DNA from: Streptomyces cyaneofuscatus
GTDB taxonomy: Bacteria > Actinomycetota > Actinomycetes > Streptomycetales > Streptomycetaceae
Direction of reading: 5' to 3'
Assembly: GCF_000718135.1 (NCBI RefSeq)
Contig: NZ_JOEM01000029.1
Coordinates: 7,195-71,194, forward strand
Length of the DNA: 64,000 bases
Part shown: piece after piece, positions 52,080 through 59,716 of the stretch
Layout of the letters: every line of letters begins with the position of its first letter
Position numbering within the stretch: the stretch's first letter is position 1
Position numbers and translations under genes: made by a program
The notes under the pieces: model-generated
Told to the model about the DNA's origin: nothing
Databases searched by the model: none
What the model saw: only the letters and a program-made list of their open reading frames with translations

Positions 52080-52682
52080 GTGCTGATCCCTCACGACACC
52101 CGGATCGCCCTCGACACGGTGGTCGATCTGGTGAACACCGCACCGGAGAGCGAGCCACCCGACGACGGCTCCGGCCCGACGGACGGAATCGTGGACGAGC
52201 CGGAGGACGGGCTCGCCGACCTCCCGGCGCTGTACGCCTTCGCCGAGCGCCACCACATCAGCGGCGTCGGCACCCTCGGCGAGAAGGACCTCGAAGCGGT
52301 GCAGGCCGTACGGAGCCGCTTCGCCGAGGTCTTCGCCGCGCCCGACGCCCGTACGGCGGCCGACCTCGTGAACCGGCTCGTCGCCGCGGCCGGGACCACG
52401 CCCCAGCTCACCGACCACGACGGCTACGACTGGCACGTGCACTACTTCGCCCCGGACGCCTCGCTCTCCGACCACCTCGCGGCCGACTGCGGCATGGCGC
52501 TGGCCTTCATCATCGTGGCCGGCGAGCAGGAGCGGCTGCGGCGCTGCGAGGCGCCCGACTGCGGGCGCGCCTTCGTCGACCTCTCGCGCAACCGCTCCCG
52601 GCGCTACTGCTCCAGCCGCACCTGCGGCAACCGGCTCCATGTCGCCGCGTACCGGGCCCGGCGCCGGGAGGCCGGGGCATGA
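52080..52682 (+). CDS. CGNR zinc-finger protein
   Basis: A 200-residue protein of the ABATE/CGNR family. The N-terminal ABATE-like region has ALDTVVDLVNTAPE. The C-terminal zinc finger has CEAPDCGRAFVDLSRNRSRRYC followed by the name-giving CGNR (SRTCGNRLHVAAYRARRR). These are putative stress-linked transcriptional regulators of unknown targets. The GTG at 52080 has AGGGAG six bases upstream. Confidence 0.92.
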   Translation: MLIPHDTRIALDTVVDLVNTAPESEPPDDGSGPTDGIVDEPEDGLADLPALYAFAERHHISGVGTLGEKDLEAVQAVRSRFAEVFAAPDARTAADLVNRLVAAAGTTPQLTDHDGYDWHVHYFAPDASLSDHLAADCGMALAFIIVAGEQERLRRCEAPDCGRAFVDLSRNRSRRYCSSRTCGNRLHVAAYRARRREAGA

Positions 52683-52693
52683 CAGGCGCAGGC

Positions 52694-52849
52694 TCATAAC
52701 AGGAACAGGTCATGCAGCGCCGCCATCAGCAGCAGACTCCCGACGACCGTCAGGAAGATCATCAGGGGTGGCTGGGAAAGCGCGAAGAGGCAGCCACGGG
52801 GCTCTTCGGCAGGGGGTGCGGGGGCTTCGCCCCGGGATGTGTCCACCAT
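52694..52849 (-). CDS. small single-helix membrane protein, 51 residues, with a TTA codon
   Basis: A small frame from ATG 52849 to TGA 52694. The product starts MVDTSRGEAPAPPAEEPRG and ends in one helix, LMIFLTVVGSLLLMAALHDL. Third-position GC bias is coding-like and it fits the gap between convergent or neighbouring genes; I recall similar small proteins downstream of the CGNR gene in other Streptomyces. The last sense codon is TTA, the rare leucine codon read only by the bldA tRNA. No good ribosome-binding site is seen. Function is unknown. Confidence 0.65.
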   Translation of the reverse strand: MVDTSRGEAPAPPAEEPRGCLFALSQPPLMIFLTVVGSLLLMAALHDLFLL

Positions 52850-52886
52850 CTCGGGGTGATCATGACTCACCCGCGACCCTGTTGGC

Positions 52887-52907
52887 GGTCAACCTGACCT
52901 ATTGACC
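52887..52907. promoter_or_regulatory. inverted repeat upstream of the small membrane gene
   Basis: GGTCAA at 52887-52892 and TTGACC at 52902-52907 form an inverted repeat with a nine-base spacer. On the minus strand the first arm reads TTGACC, which could be the -35 of the 51-residue gene's promoter. The 200 bases between 52850 and 53049 hold no other feature I can support. Confidence 0.3.
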
Positions 52908-53049
52908 CGGGAGTTCACCGTCCCGTGGCCCTCCGGAATCGCTCCGGCGTCCGAGATGCCGTCAGACATTCGGACCGCCGGGCGCGCGGGTCATGGTTTT
53001 TCAGCTGCCCTGCTTCCTCTGAGCTTCCTCAGAAGGTGCTTCGCTTCCC

Positions 53050-53523
53050 TCAGATGCCGTGCTTCTTCAGGATCGCCTCGATGTCGCTGAAGTCGTCACC
53101 GGGCGCCGCAGCCTCCTGCTTCTTCTTCGGCTTCGCCGCAGCCGCCGACGGAGCCGACGACGGCCGGGCCTGGCCGCCGGCGCCGAGCGAGGGCGCGGAG
53201 GCTCCCGGGGCGACGGCCTCGTTGCGCTCGGCGGCCCGCGCGGCCTTGCGCTCCGCGCGGGTGGTGCCGCTGCGGCGCTCGACGGCCCGGGTGGTCATGA
53301 AGAGCACCCAGGCGAGGCCGAGCACGCCGAAGCCGATCCAGACGCTCGGCTTGAACGCGATGCCCGAGACCCACTCGACGACGCCGGTCAGGACGAGGCC
53401 GATCGGCACGAGGGAGTAGGCGGCGATCCTGGTCGCGGTGAGGAACCGCTTGCGGTACGCGGTGACCGCGGCGATGCCCAGGCCCGCCGCCGACGCCGCG
53501 GAACAGATGGTCTCGGCAAGCAT
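53050..53523 (-). CDS. conserved actinobacterial membrane protein
   Basis: About 157 residues from the ATG at 53523 (GGAGG upstream). Three hydrophobic stretches lie within the first 80 residues (TICSAASAAGLGIAAVTAY, IAAYSLVPIGLVLTGVVEWV, VWIGFGVLGLAWVLFMTT). A charged, Ala/Lys-rich tail ends in the conserved DDFSDIEAILKKHGI. Function is unknown. It is divergent from the DsbA-like gene. Confidence 0.8.
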   Translation of the reverse strand: MLAETICSAASAAGLGIAAVTAYRKRFLTATRIAAYSLVPIGLVLTGVVEWVSGIAFKPSVWIGFGVLGLAWVLFMTTRAVERRSGTTRAERKAARAAERNEAVAPGASAPSLGAGGQARPSSAPSAAAAKPKKKQEAAAPGDDFSDIEAILKKHGI

Positions 53524-53704
53524 CGGAGCCTCCAGGCGCAGGGGGAACGTCCCCTCCATCCTGCACCGACGACCGGCACAGGGGCCACGGCGCCGGTCCA
53601 CTTCAGGGACATTTCAGGGCCGGACTCCTCCGCAGGTGCCGGTCACCGCCCTGGGCCGCGGGTGCCGATTGGGGTCTGCCGGTACGGCCTGAAAGACTGG
53701 TTCC

Positions 53705-54220
53705 ATGAGCGAATCCACCCCTGCGGCACCGGTCGTCCTCGACATCTGGTGCGATCTCGAATGCCCCGACTGCCACCAGGCCCTCAGCGATGTACGCGCC
53801 GTGCGCGCCCGGTACGGCGACCGCGTCGAGATCCGGCTGCGGCACTTCCCGCTGGAGAAGCACAAGCACGCCTACGCCGCGGCGCAGGCCGCCGAGGAGG
53901 CCGCCGTCCAGGGCCAGGACTGGCCGTACATCGAGGCGCTCCTGGCCAGGACCGAGGAGCTCGGGAAGGCCGGTGAGCCGGTGCTGCTCGCTGTGGCCCG
54001 TGAACTGGGCCTGGACGCCGAGGAGTTCGACACCGCGCTGATCGACGGCCGGCATCTGCTGATCGTCGACGCCGACCAGGCGGAGGGCAAGGCGATCGGG
54101 GTCACCGGCACGCCCACCTATGTCATCGGCGACGAGCGGCTGGACGGCGGCAAGAGCCAGGAAGGGCTGCGCGAGCGGATCGAGGAGATCATCGACCGCC
54201 GCCTGGCCGCACAGGACTGA
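53705..54220 (+). CDS. DsbA-family thioredoxin-like protein
   Basis: A 171-residue protein with a thioredoxin fold. The active-site pair is CPDC (in DLECPDCHQAL, about residues 19-22), with an extra cysteine (WC) just before it, and the cis-proline loop GVTGTPTYVIGDERL near 135. There is no signal peptide, so it should act in the cytoplasm, unlike periplasmic DsbA. The helical insert resembles the DSBA-like FrnE group. Substrate is unknown. Confidence 0.9.
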   Translation: MSESTPAAPVVLDIWCDLECPDCHQALSDVRAVRARYGDRVEIRLRHFPLEKHKHAYAAAQAAEEAAVQGQDWPYIEALLARTEELGKAGEPVLLAVARELGLDAEEFDTALIDGRHLLIVDADQAEGKAIGVTGTPTYVIGDERLDGGKSQEGLRERIEEIIDRRLAAQD

Positions 54221-54245
54221 CGCGGGGCCGGACGACGGAGGCCGC

Positions 54246-55082
54246 TTACAGCGCCTTGGCCAGGTTGTACCGCGTCGTCGCGTAGCCGAGCGATTCGTAC
54301 AGCCGCAGCGCCGGGGTGTTGGCCGCGAAGACGTGCAGGCCGAGCCGGTCCTGCCCCCACGAGCGGGTCTCGTCCTCGGCGAGGAGCATCAGGGCCCGCC
54401 CGAAGCCGCGGCCGCGGTGCTCCTCGCGCACCTCGACGTCGAAGACGAACCCGGCGGTCCGGCCGGGCTCCAGCTCCCGCAGGGCCAGCCAGACATGGCC
54501 GACCACCGCGCCACCGTGGACCAGCACCCGGAACCGCACGCCCTCGGTCGCCAGCCCCTCCGCGAGGTTCCCGGCGTGGTCGGCCTCGGACTTGAGCCGG
54601 GCCTGCTCGGGCGGCACGCCCCGGTCGGTCCACTCCTGCGCGTACGACCGGACCGCCTCGCGCAGCCACTCCGCGTACTCCTGCTCGCTCATCGGCCGCG
54701 AGGTGAGGCCCTCGGGGAGGGGGACGGTGTCCGGGCCGAGGGTCTTGACCATGTTGCGGCTGCGTTCGGTGTAGCCGAGGGCGGCGGCGAGGCGTCGGGC
54801 GGGGTCGTTGTCCGCCGGCACCTCGGTCCGTACGTGGGTGCAGCCCCAGCCCCGCAGCACCTCCTCGGCGGCGAGCGCGGCGATGGTGCCCCGGCCGCGC
54901 CGGCGCCGCGCCTCGTCGACGCTGAGGGAGCGCACCACTCCGGCCGAGGCGCCGAACGCGTCGTCGGTGCTGATCGATACGGCGCCGACGGGTTGGCCGT
55001 TGTCGCACACGTCGTAACTGCGAGCCCGCGCACCGTCGGCGCCTTGCTGGAGCGGCCCGGACGGCCGGAGTGTCGTGGTCAT
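54246..55082 (-). CDS. GNAT acetyltransferase with two GNAT domains
   Basis: About 278 residues with two acetyl-CoA-binding motif A loops: RRRRGRGTIAALAAEEVL in the N-terminal half and HRGRGFGRALMLLAEDE in the C-terminal half, each followed by a typical LGYTERSRNM or LGYATTRYNL end. Both halves seem complete. The tandem layout recalls mycothiol synthase MshD, but the sequence differs, and the acceptor is unknown. I start at the ATG at 55082. Confidence 0.88.
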   Translation of the reverse strand: MTTTLRPSGPLQQGADGARARSYDVCDNGQPVGAVSISTDDAFGASAGVVRSLSVDEARRRRGRGTIAALAAEEVLRGWGCTHVRTEVPADNDPARRLAAALGYTERSRNMVKTLGPDTVPLPEGLTSRPMSEQEYAEWLREAVRSYAQEWTDRGVPPEQARLKSEADHAGNLAEGLATEGVRFRVLVHGGAVVGHVWLALRELEPGRTAGFVFDVEVREEHRGRGFGRALMLLAEDETRSWGQDRLGLHVFAANTPALRLYESLGYATTRYNLAKAL

Positions 55083-55161
55083 CAAGGGTTTGTATCCCCT
55101 GCACGGCCGCACGTCACGCGCTTTTCCGGCCCGGCGGAAAGGGCTTGCGGCCGGAAAAGGC

Positions 55162-55983
55162 TTACGGGTCCAGGTCGTTCCCGGCCCGCTCGTCGAAGAT
55201 CCGCATGGCCTTCGCCGTCACCGGCCCGGGCTCCGGCGCCAGCCTCCGGTCGTCGACGCGATGGACGGCCTGGATGTCACGGAGGGTCGAGGTCAGGAAG
55301 ATCTCGTCGGCCTCGGCGAGCACCTCCATCGGCAGGTCGCTCTCCGCGGCCCCGGTCCACTCCACGGCCAGGGCCCGGGTGATCCCCGCCAGGCACCCGG
55401 AGGCGACCGGCGGGGTGTGGATGCGGCCGTCCAGCACGACGAACACATTGGACCCGGTCCCCTCGCAGAGCCGGCCGGCCGTGTTCGGGAACAGCGCCTC
55501 GGAGGCGCCCTGCTCACGGGCCCGGGAGAGGGCGACGACGTTCTCGGCGTACGAGGTCGTCTTGAGCCCGGTGAGGGCGCCGCGCTCGTTACGGGTCCAG
55601 GGAACCGTGATCACCGCGGTGGTGTCCGGGCGGCGGCTCACCCCGTCCAGCGCGACGACGAGGCTGGGCCCGGCGGTGCCGCGGTCCGAGCCGAGCGGGG
55701 AGAGCCCTCCGGTGTACGTGATCCGCAGCCGCCCGAGGGTGACGGGGTTGGCGTCGATGACCGCCGTCGCGGCGCGCCGGACCTCGTCCAGGTCCGGGTC
55801 GGGCAGGCCGAGGCCGCGCGCGGAGCGGGTGAGGCGGTCGAGGTGGCGGGTGAGGGCGAAGGGCCGGCCCTCACTGGTGCGGACCGTCTCGAAGATGCCG
55901 TCGCCCACGGTCAGCCCGTGGTCCAGCACCGACAGCCGGGCATCATCGGCGTCCCGCAGTCCGCCGTTGACCCAAATCCTCAT
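55162..55983 (-). CDS. pabC: class IV aminotransferase, probable aminodeoxychorismate lyase
   Basis: A 273-residue PLP enzyme of fold type IV. Blocks are IWVNGGLRDADDARLSVLDHG, LTVGDGIFETVR, the lysine-containing GLKTTSYAENVVALSRA, FPNTAGRLCEGTGSNVF and SGCLAGITRAL. Branched-chain or D-amino-acid aminotransferases share this fold, but direct coupling with a pabB-like gene (ATGA overlap at 55980-55983) favours conversion of aminodeoxychorismate to p-aminobenzoate for folate. Confidence 0.88.
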   Translation of the reverse strand: MRIWVNGGLRDADDARLSVLDHGLTVGDGIFETVRTSEGRPFALTRHLDRLTRSARGLGLPDPDLDEVRRAATAVIDANPVTLGRLRITYTGGLSPLGSDRGTAGPSLVVALDGVSRRPDTTAVITVPWTRNERGALTGLKTTSYAENVVALSRAREQGASEALFPNTAGRLCEGTGSNVFVVLDGRIHTPPVASGCLAGITRALAVEWTGAAESDLPMEVLAEADEIFLTSTLRDIQAVHRVDDRRLAPEPGPVTAKAMRIFDERAGNDLDP

Positions 55984-57056
55984 GAAGCGGTCCTTCCTGT
56001 CTGCTCGAACCCTGTCTGCTCGAACGTGCCCGACGCTACAGCGAGCAGCCGCGACGCCTTCAGTTCGGTCTCGTCCCACTCGCGCTCCGGGTCGGATCCC
56101 CAGGTGATGCCTGCGCCGGTCCCGAAGCGGAGAAGGGTCGCGGGGCCGGTCCGGTCGATCCAGAACGTCCGTATGCCCACCGCCAGGGAGGCGGTACCCC
56201 GGTCGGCGTCGACCCAGCCGACCGCACCGCAGTACGGCCCGCGCGGCGCTCGCTCCAGCTCCTCGATGATCCGCAGCGCACTGGACTTGGGCGCCCCGGT
56301 GACCGAGCCGGGCGGGAACGCCGCCGTGAGCAGCTCCGGCCATCCCGCACCCTCGGCCAGTTCGCCCCGCACGGTGGAGACGAGGTGGACGAGGCCCGGG
56401 TGCTTCTCCACCACGCAGAGGTCGGGGACGGTGACGCTGCCGGTCGCGCAGACACGGCCGAGGTCGTTGCGGACCAGGTCCACGATCATCACGTTCTCCG
56501 CGTGGTCCTTCTCCAGCAGATCGGCCTCGGTGCGCCCGGTCCCCTTGATCGGCCCGGACTCGACGGTCCGCCCGTCCCGGCGGAGGAACAGCTCGGGGGA
56601 CGCGGTGGCGACCTCCACCCCGTGACCGGGCAGGCGGATCGTTCCTGCGTACGGCGCCGGGTTGCCGCGCGCGAGCAGGGCGGTCAGGGCGTCCACGTCG
56701 GCCCGGCCGGCCTCGGCCTCGGGCAGCGGTGCGGAGAGGACCCGGCAGAGGTTGGCCTGGTAGACCTCGCCCGCGGCGATGTATTCACGGATCCGCCGTA
56801 CGCCCGCCGTGTAGGCGTCACGGTCCAGCGAGGTCGTCCACTCCCCGGCGGCGGGCCCGTGCCAGGCTCCGGGCACCGGGGCGGGCACCTCTTCCCGGCG
56901 TACGGAGGAGAAGCGGGCACAGACGGTACGACCCTCGAAATCGGCACATACCGCCCAGAAACCGGACGAGTCCAAAGCCGAGGGATCGTGGGTCACATCC
57001 TGGAGACCGGAGGCGACGAGGCCGCCGAAGCGGACCATGGGAGCGAGGGGGAACAC
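55980..57056 (-). CDS. pabB: chorismate-binding enzyme, aminodeoxychorismate synthase component I-like
   Basis: A 358-residue protein of the anthranilate/aminodeoxychorismate/isochorismate synthase fold. The chorismate site motifs are GEVYQANLCRVL, PIKGTGRTEADLLEKDHAENVMIVDLVRNDLGR (in pieces), HLVSTVRGEL, and PPGSVTGAPKSSALRIIEELE. It is shorter than TrpE because the N-terminal regulatory domain is reduced. With pabC it would make p-aminobenzoate. No glutaminase subunit is adjacent. A duplicated FEQTG stands near the C-terminus. The GTG at 57056 is the upstream-most good start; an ATG six codons on is possible. Confidence 0.88.
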   Translation of the reverse strand: MFPLAPMVRFGGLVASGLQDVTHDPSALDSSGFWAVCADFEGRTVCARFSSVRREEVPAPVPGAWHGPAAGEWTTSLDRDAYTAGVRRIREYIAAGEVYQANLCRVLSAPLPEAEAGRADVDALTALLARGNPAPYAGTIRLPGHGVEVATASPELFLRRDGRTVESGPIKGTGRTEADLLEKDHAENVMIVDLVRNDLGRVCATGSVTVPDLCVVEKHPGLVHLVSTVRGELAEGAGWPELLTAAFPPGSVTGAPKSSALRIIEELERAPRGPYCGAVGWVDADRGTASLAVGIRTFWIDRTGPATLLRFGTGAGITWGSDPEREWDETELKASRLLAVASGTFEQTGFEQTGRTAS

Positions 57057-57142
57057 CCTGCCGAGTCTAGAACCGCCCGCGATGACCTGCGTCGGGGCGA
57101 CGGTACGGCGGCGCTACGGCGACCATCTGCGCAAACGCGTTT

Positions 57143-57170
57143 TTGTACTGGCCCGGGAATCCGCTAGAGT
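57143..57170 (+). promoter_or_regulatory. promoter of the tRNA cluster
   Basis: TTGTAC at 57143-57148 and TAGAGT at 57165-57170, 16 bases apart, begin about 70 bases before tRNA-Gly. It is a good match to the Streptomyces housekeeping (HrdB) promoter pattern. Confidence 0.7.
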
Positions 57171-57212
57171 TCAACACGTCGCCGGGACGCGCAAGCGGTC
57201 CGGGAAAGACAA

Positions 57213-57285
57213 GCGGACGTAGCTCAGTTGGTAGAGCGCAACCTTGCCAAGGTTGAGGTCGCCAGTTCGAACCTGGTCGTCCGCT
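57213..57285 (+). tRNA. tRNA-Gly (anticodon GCC)
   Basis: 73 bases. Acceptor stem GCGGACG/CGTCCGC, D arm with GCTCAGTTGGTAGAGC, anticodon stem CAACC/GGTTG around TTGCCAA, T arm CCAGTTCGAACCTGG. CCA is not encoded. First gene of a five-tRNA operon. Confidence 0.97.
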
Positions 57286-57322
57286 CGCAGAAGGTGGGGG
57301 ATCTTCCCGAACCCCCATCCCT

Positions 57323-57393
57323 GGTGGAGTGGCCGAGAGGCGAGGCAACGGCCTGCAAAGCCGTCTACACGGGTTCAAATCCCGTCTCCACCT
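57323..57393 (+). tRNA. tRNA-Cys (anticodon GCA)
   Basis: 71 bases (74 with the encoded CCA at 57394-57396). Acceptor stem GGTGGAG/CTCCACC, anticodon stem ACGGC/GCCGT around CTGCAAA, T arm ACGGGTTCAAATCCCGT. It is the only tRNA here with CCA encoded directly after the discriminator. Confidence 0.95.
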
Positions 57394-57397
57394 CCAA

Positions 57398-57469
57398 GGA
57401 CGATTAGCTCAGCGGGAGAGCGCTTCCCTGACACGGAAGAGGTCACTGGTTCAATCCCAGTATCGTCCA
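57398..57469 (+). tRNA. tRNA-Val (anticodon GAC), copy 1
   Basis: 72 bases. Acceptor stem GGACGAT/ATCGTCC, anticodon stem CTTCC/GGAAG around CTGACAC. The body is the same as copies 2 and 3; only acceptor positions 2-3 and their partners differ, in a compensated way. Confidence 0.97.
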
Positions 57470-57505
57470 CTGATCCGCAAGGATCACTGGTCCGCAAGGA
57501 TCCCC

Positions 57506-57577
57506 GCGCGATTAGCTCAGCGGGAGAGCGCTTCCCTGACACGGAAGAGGTCACTGGTTCAATCCCAGTATCGCGCA
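57506..57577 (+). tRNA. tRNA-Val (anticodon GAC), copy 2
   Basis: 72 bases with acceptor stem GCGCGAT/ATCGCGC and anticodon loop CTGACAC. Identical to copy 3. Preceded by two short hairpins with GCAA loops in the spacer from copy 1. Confidence 0.97.
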
Positions 57578-57600
57578 CGCAGTAAACGCACGGTTGTCCT

Positions 57601-57672
57601 GCGCGATTAGCTCAGCGGGAGAGCGCTTCCCTGACACGGAAGAGGTCACTGGTTCAATCCCAGTATCGCGCA
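57601..57672 (+). tRNA. tRNA-Val (anticodon GAC), copy 3
   Basis: 72 bases, identical to copy 2. Last gene of the tRNA operon, followed eight bases later by the terminator. Confidence 0.97.
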
Positions 57673-57679
57673 CCACCGA

Positions 57680-57711
57680 GAACCCCCGGTCGTTTCGACG
57701 ACCGGGGGTTC
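57680..57711 (+). terminator. terminator of the tRNA operon
   Basis: Perfect 14-base stem (57680-57693, 57698-57711) capped by a TTCG tetraloop and followed by TTT. It is a textbook Rho-independent terminator, unusually clear for Streptomyces. Confidence 0.9.
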
Positions 57712-57735
57712 TTTCGTGCTGGCGCCTGTGTCCTG

Positions 57736-58041
57736 TCAGGACGAGAAGAGCATCCGGCCGAAGCCCTTCTGGCGGCGGTGGCCGTAGTGCCCGCCGTGCT
57801 GCTGGCCGTACTGCGGGGCGCCCCAGGCCGGGGCGTGGGCCGGCGGAGCCGCCTGCGGATAGGCCTGGGGGGCGGGCGGCGGAGGCGGGGCCTGCTGGGC
57901 CCACTGCGACTCCAGGCGGGTCAGCGACTCCAGCTCGCCGTAGTCCAGGAATATCCCCCGGCAGCCGCTGCACTGCTCGATCTGGACGCCGTTGCGGTTG
58001 TACGTCTGCATCTGCGCGTGACACTTGGGACACTGCATCAT
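57736..58041 (-). CDS. zf-TFIIB domain small zinc-binding protein
   Basis: A 101-residue protein. An N-terminal zinc ribbon with two CXXC knuckles (MQCPKCHAQM and IEQCSGCRGIFLDYGEL) is followed by a Pro/Gln/Ala/His-rich linker and a basic end GHRRQKGFGRMLFSS. The zf-TFIIB family name reflects the fold; a transcription role is not shown. Two Met codons stand at the start. Confidence 0.9.
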   Translation of the reverse strand: MMQCPKCHAQMQTYNRNGVQIEQCSGCRGIFLDYGELESLTRLESQWAQQAPPPPPAPQAYPQAAPPAHAPAWGAPQYGQQHGGHYGHRRQKGFGRMLFSS

Positions 58042-58107
58042 TCGGCTCGGCTCCTCGCCCTCGTTGTGCCCCTGCCGGAAAGCCTGTCCGGCAGCGGTCC
58101 GTTCAGC

Positions 58108-59145
58108 CTACGACGCGGACCCGGCCGCCAACTCGGGCGGGAATGTAGCGATTCGGGCACAGGAATCGATCATCAGCTGCTCCATCTCGTCCGGCTCCCG
58201 GCCCTCAGCCGCGCACTTGGCGAGGGCGACGGCCGCCGTCTGGACCGTCAGCGCACGGGCGGGGACGTCCAGTTGCGGCCAGGGGTCCCCTTCGGCGGGC
58301 ACCGCGGGCCCCCCGGCGGACCGGTAGGCGTCCAGGAACAGCAGCCAGTCCTCCGGGGCCAGCACCCCGGCCGCGTACCAGGCGGCGGGCCGGGCGAGGT
58401 CCCAGGCCGGGTCACCCAGCCCCGCGTCGTCCACATCGATGAGCAACCAGGGCCCGTCCGGGGCGGGATGGCGGACGAGCTGCCCCAGGTGCAGGTCCCC
58501 GTGGCAGAGGAAGCCGGACCGTGCGGCAGGCGGTGCGGCCTCGCCCCGCGCCCAGGCCGGCAGGGCATGCCAAGCAGCCTGTACGGGGAGGACCTCGGCG
58601 TCACCGGGGAGGGCGCCGACCATCCGGGCGACCGCACGGGCCGCCTTGACCGGGCCGCGCATCGGCGGGGCCGGGAGCGGGAGCGGAGAAACGGTTCGGT
58701 GGAGGCGGGCGAGCAGGACGGCGGCGTCGGCCCAGGGGGCCGCGTCGGGGTCCCTGGGGTCGACGGGGGTGCCGTACGGCCAGAAGGTGACGGGGCGGGG
58801 GACGGCCCCCGCCGTATCGGGCGCCCCCGGGGTGGTGAGCGGTGCGAGGAGGATGCCGGACAGCGTCGGCGCCGAGGCCAGGGCGAGGCGGGCCGCCAGG
58901 GCGTCGCGGTCGATGTCGGCGGCGTGCGCCTTGGCCACGACCGGGCCGCTGCGGACCACGGTGCCGTCCGGCCGGTCGGCCAGGAGCTGGGGCGGCCGGC
59001 AGGTGCAGGGGGTTTCGGGCGGGTGGTGGAGGCGGAGGCGGTGGGCCAGGGTGCCCAGCTCACGGATGACCGGCTCACGGGAGGCGGACTCACCGGAGGC
59101 GGGCTCGGGAGTGGGTGGCTCACGGTCGACTGAGGTTGAGGTCAT
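58108..59145 (-). CDS. aminoglycoside phosphotransferase-like (APH family) protein
   Basis: A 345-residue kinase-like protein. Brenner's motif FLCHGDLHLGQLV and the DFG-equivalent LLIDVDDAGLGDPAWDLARP show an intact phosphotransferase core; an N-terminal VVRSGPVVAKAH supplies the ATP-site lysine. Most Streptomyces relatives have small-molecule substrates of unknown identity, so resistance should not be assumed. The ATG at 59145 has GGGAG about nine bases upstream. Confidence 0.88.
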   Translation of the reverse strand: MTSTSVDREPPTPEPASGESASREPVIRELGTLAHRLRLHHPPETPCTCRPPQLLADRPDGTVVRSGPVVAKAHAADIDRDALAARLALASAPTLSGILLAPLTTPGAPDTAGAVPRPVTFWPYGTPVDPRDPDAAPWADAAVLLARLHRTVSPLPLPAPPMRGPVKAARAVARMVGALPGDAEVLPVQAAWHALPAWARGEAAPPAARSGFLCHGDLHLGQLVRHPAPDGPWLLIDVDDAGLGDPAWDLARPAAWYAAGVLAPEDWLLFLDAYRSAGGPAVPAEGDPWPQLDVPARALTVQTAAVALAKCAAEGREPDEMEQLMIDSCARIATFPPELAAGSAS

Positions 59146-59509
59146 ACGCAACGGCTCCCCGGCAGCGGTCGGTCCCGGCCCTGCCACCGGTCCCTGCTGA
59201 GCGTACGCCGCAGCCGGGGGCGGAAGGCGGTGGAGCCCGCCGGGCGGGGCGCCGGGGCGGGCCTCGCCCGGTTCGTACCGGCGTGTCCCGGCGCCTGGGC
59301 CTACCCCCGTCTCCGTCTCCGTCCCGGGGCAAGCTGCCACGCGTCCCCGCCCCAGGAGCATGCGCCCCGGGAAACGGGCCCGGACAGCGCGATGCCCGGT
59401 CAGCTCCCCAGCTGACCGGACAAACGCTGCCGTCCGCCGCACCCCCGTCCCCACGGGGCTGTTGGCCCGATACCTGGGTCCGGACCGCTCTTCCGGATCC
59501 TGGCGCCGC
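59146..59509. other. 364-bp stretch without a supported gene
   Basis: The minus-strand frame of the APH-like gene stays open to 59454, but the extra sequence is Pro/Gly/Ala/Arg-rich and lacks a family match, so I treat it as non-coding. I see no clear promoter, RNA gene or hairpin besides short GC-rich palindromes. Confidence 0.5.
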
Positions 59510-59716
59510 TCAGCGCCCCAGCATCACAGCCACGGACGACGCCTGTGTGACCACCGCGTCCCAGCCGCCGAAGGCGACTACGAGCAGGGCCGCCAGGGGG
59601 AGAACCATGGCCGTCGCCACCAAGGGGTGACGGGTGCCGGACGGGCGGGCGCCGAACGAGGCGTAGGCCTTGCGTCCCTGCGTGCGGATCATGGTCCGCG
59701 TTGCCGTGTCCGCCAT
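59510..59716 (-). CDS. small conserved membrane protein
   Basis: A 68-residue protein, ADTATRTMIRTQGRKAYASF at the start and one or two hydrophobic segments (LVATAMVLPLAALLVVAFGG, VVTQASSVAVMLG). A strong AGGAGAGG sequence lies six bases before the ATG at 59716, which supports real translation. Function is unknown. Confidence 0.75.
   Translation of the reverse strand: MADTATRTMIRTQGRKAYASFGARPSGTRHPLVATAMVLPLAALLVVAFGGWDAVVTQASSVAVMLGR

Noticed and set aside
57398..57672. Three regularly spaced repeats that could suggest a CRISPR array
   Set aside because: The repeats are complete 72-base tRNA-Val genes; spacers are short and there are no cas genes.
58108..59145. Aminoglycoside-resistance gene
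   Set aside because: The APH fold is present, but most such Streptomyces proteins have other or unknown substrates, and there is no resistance context.
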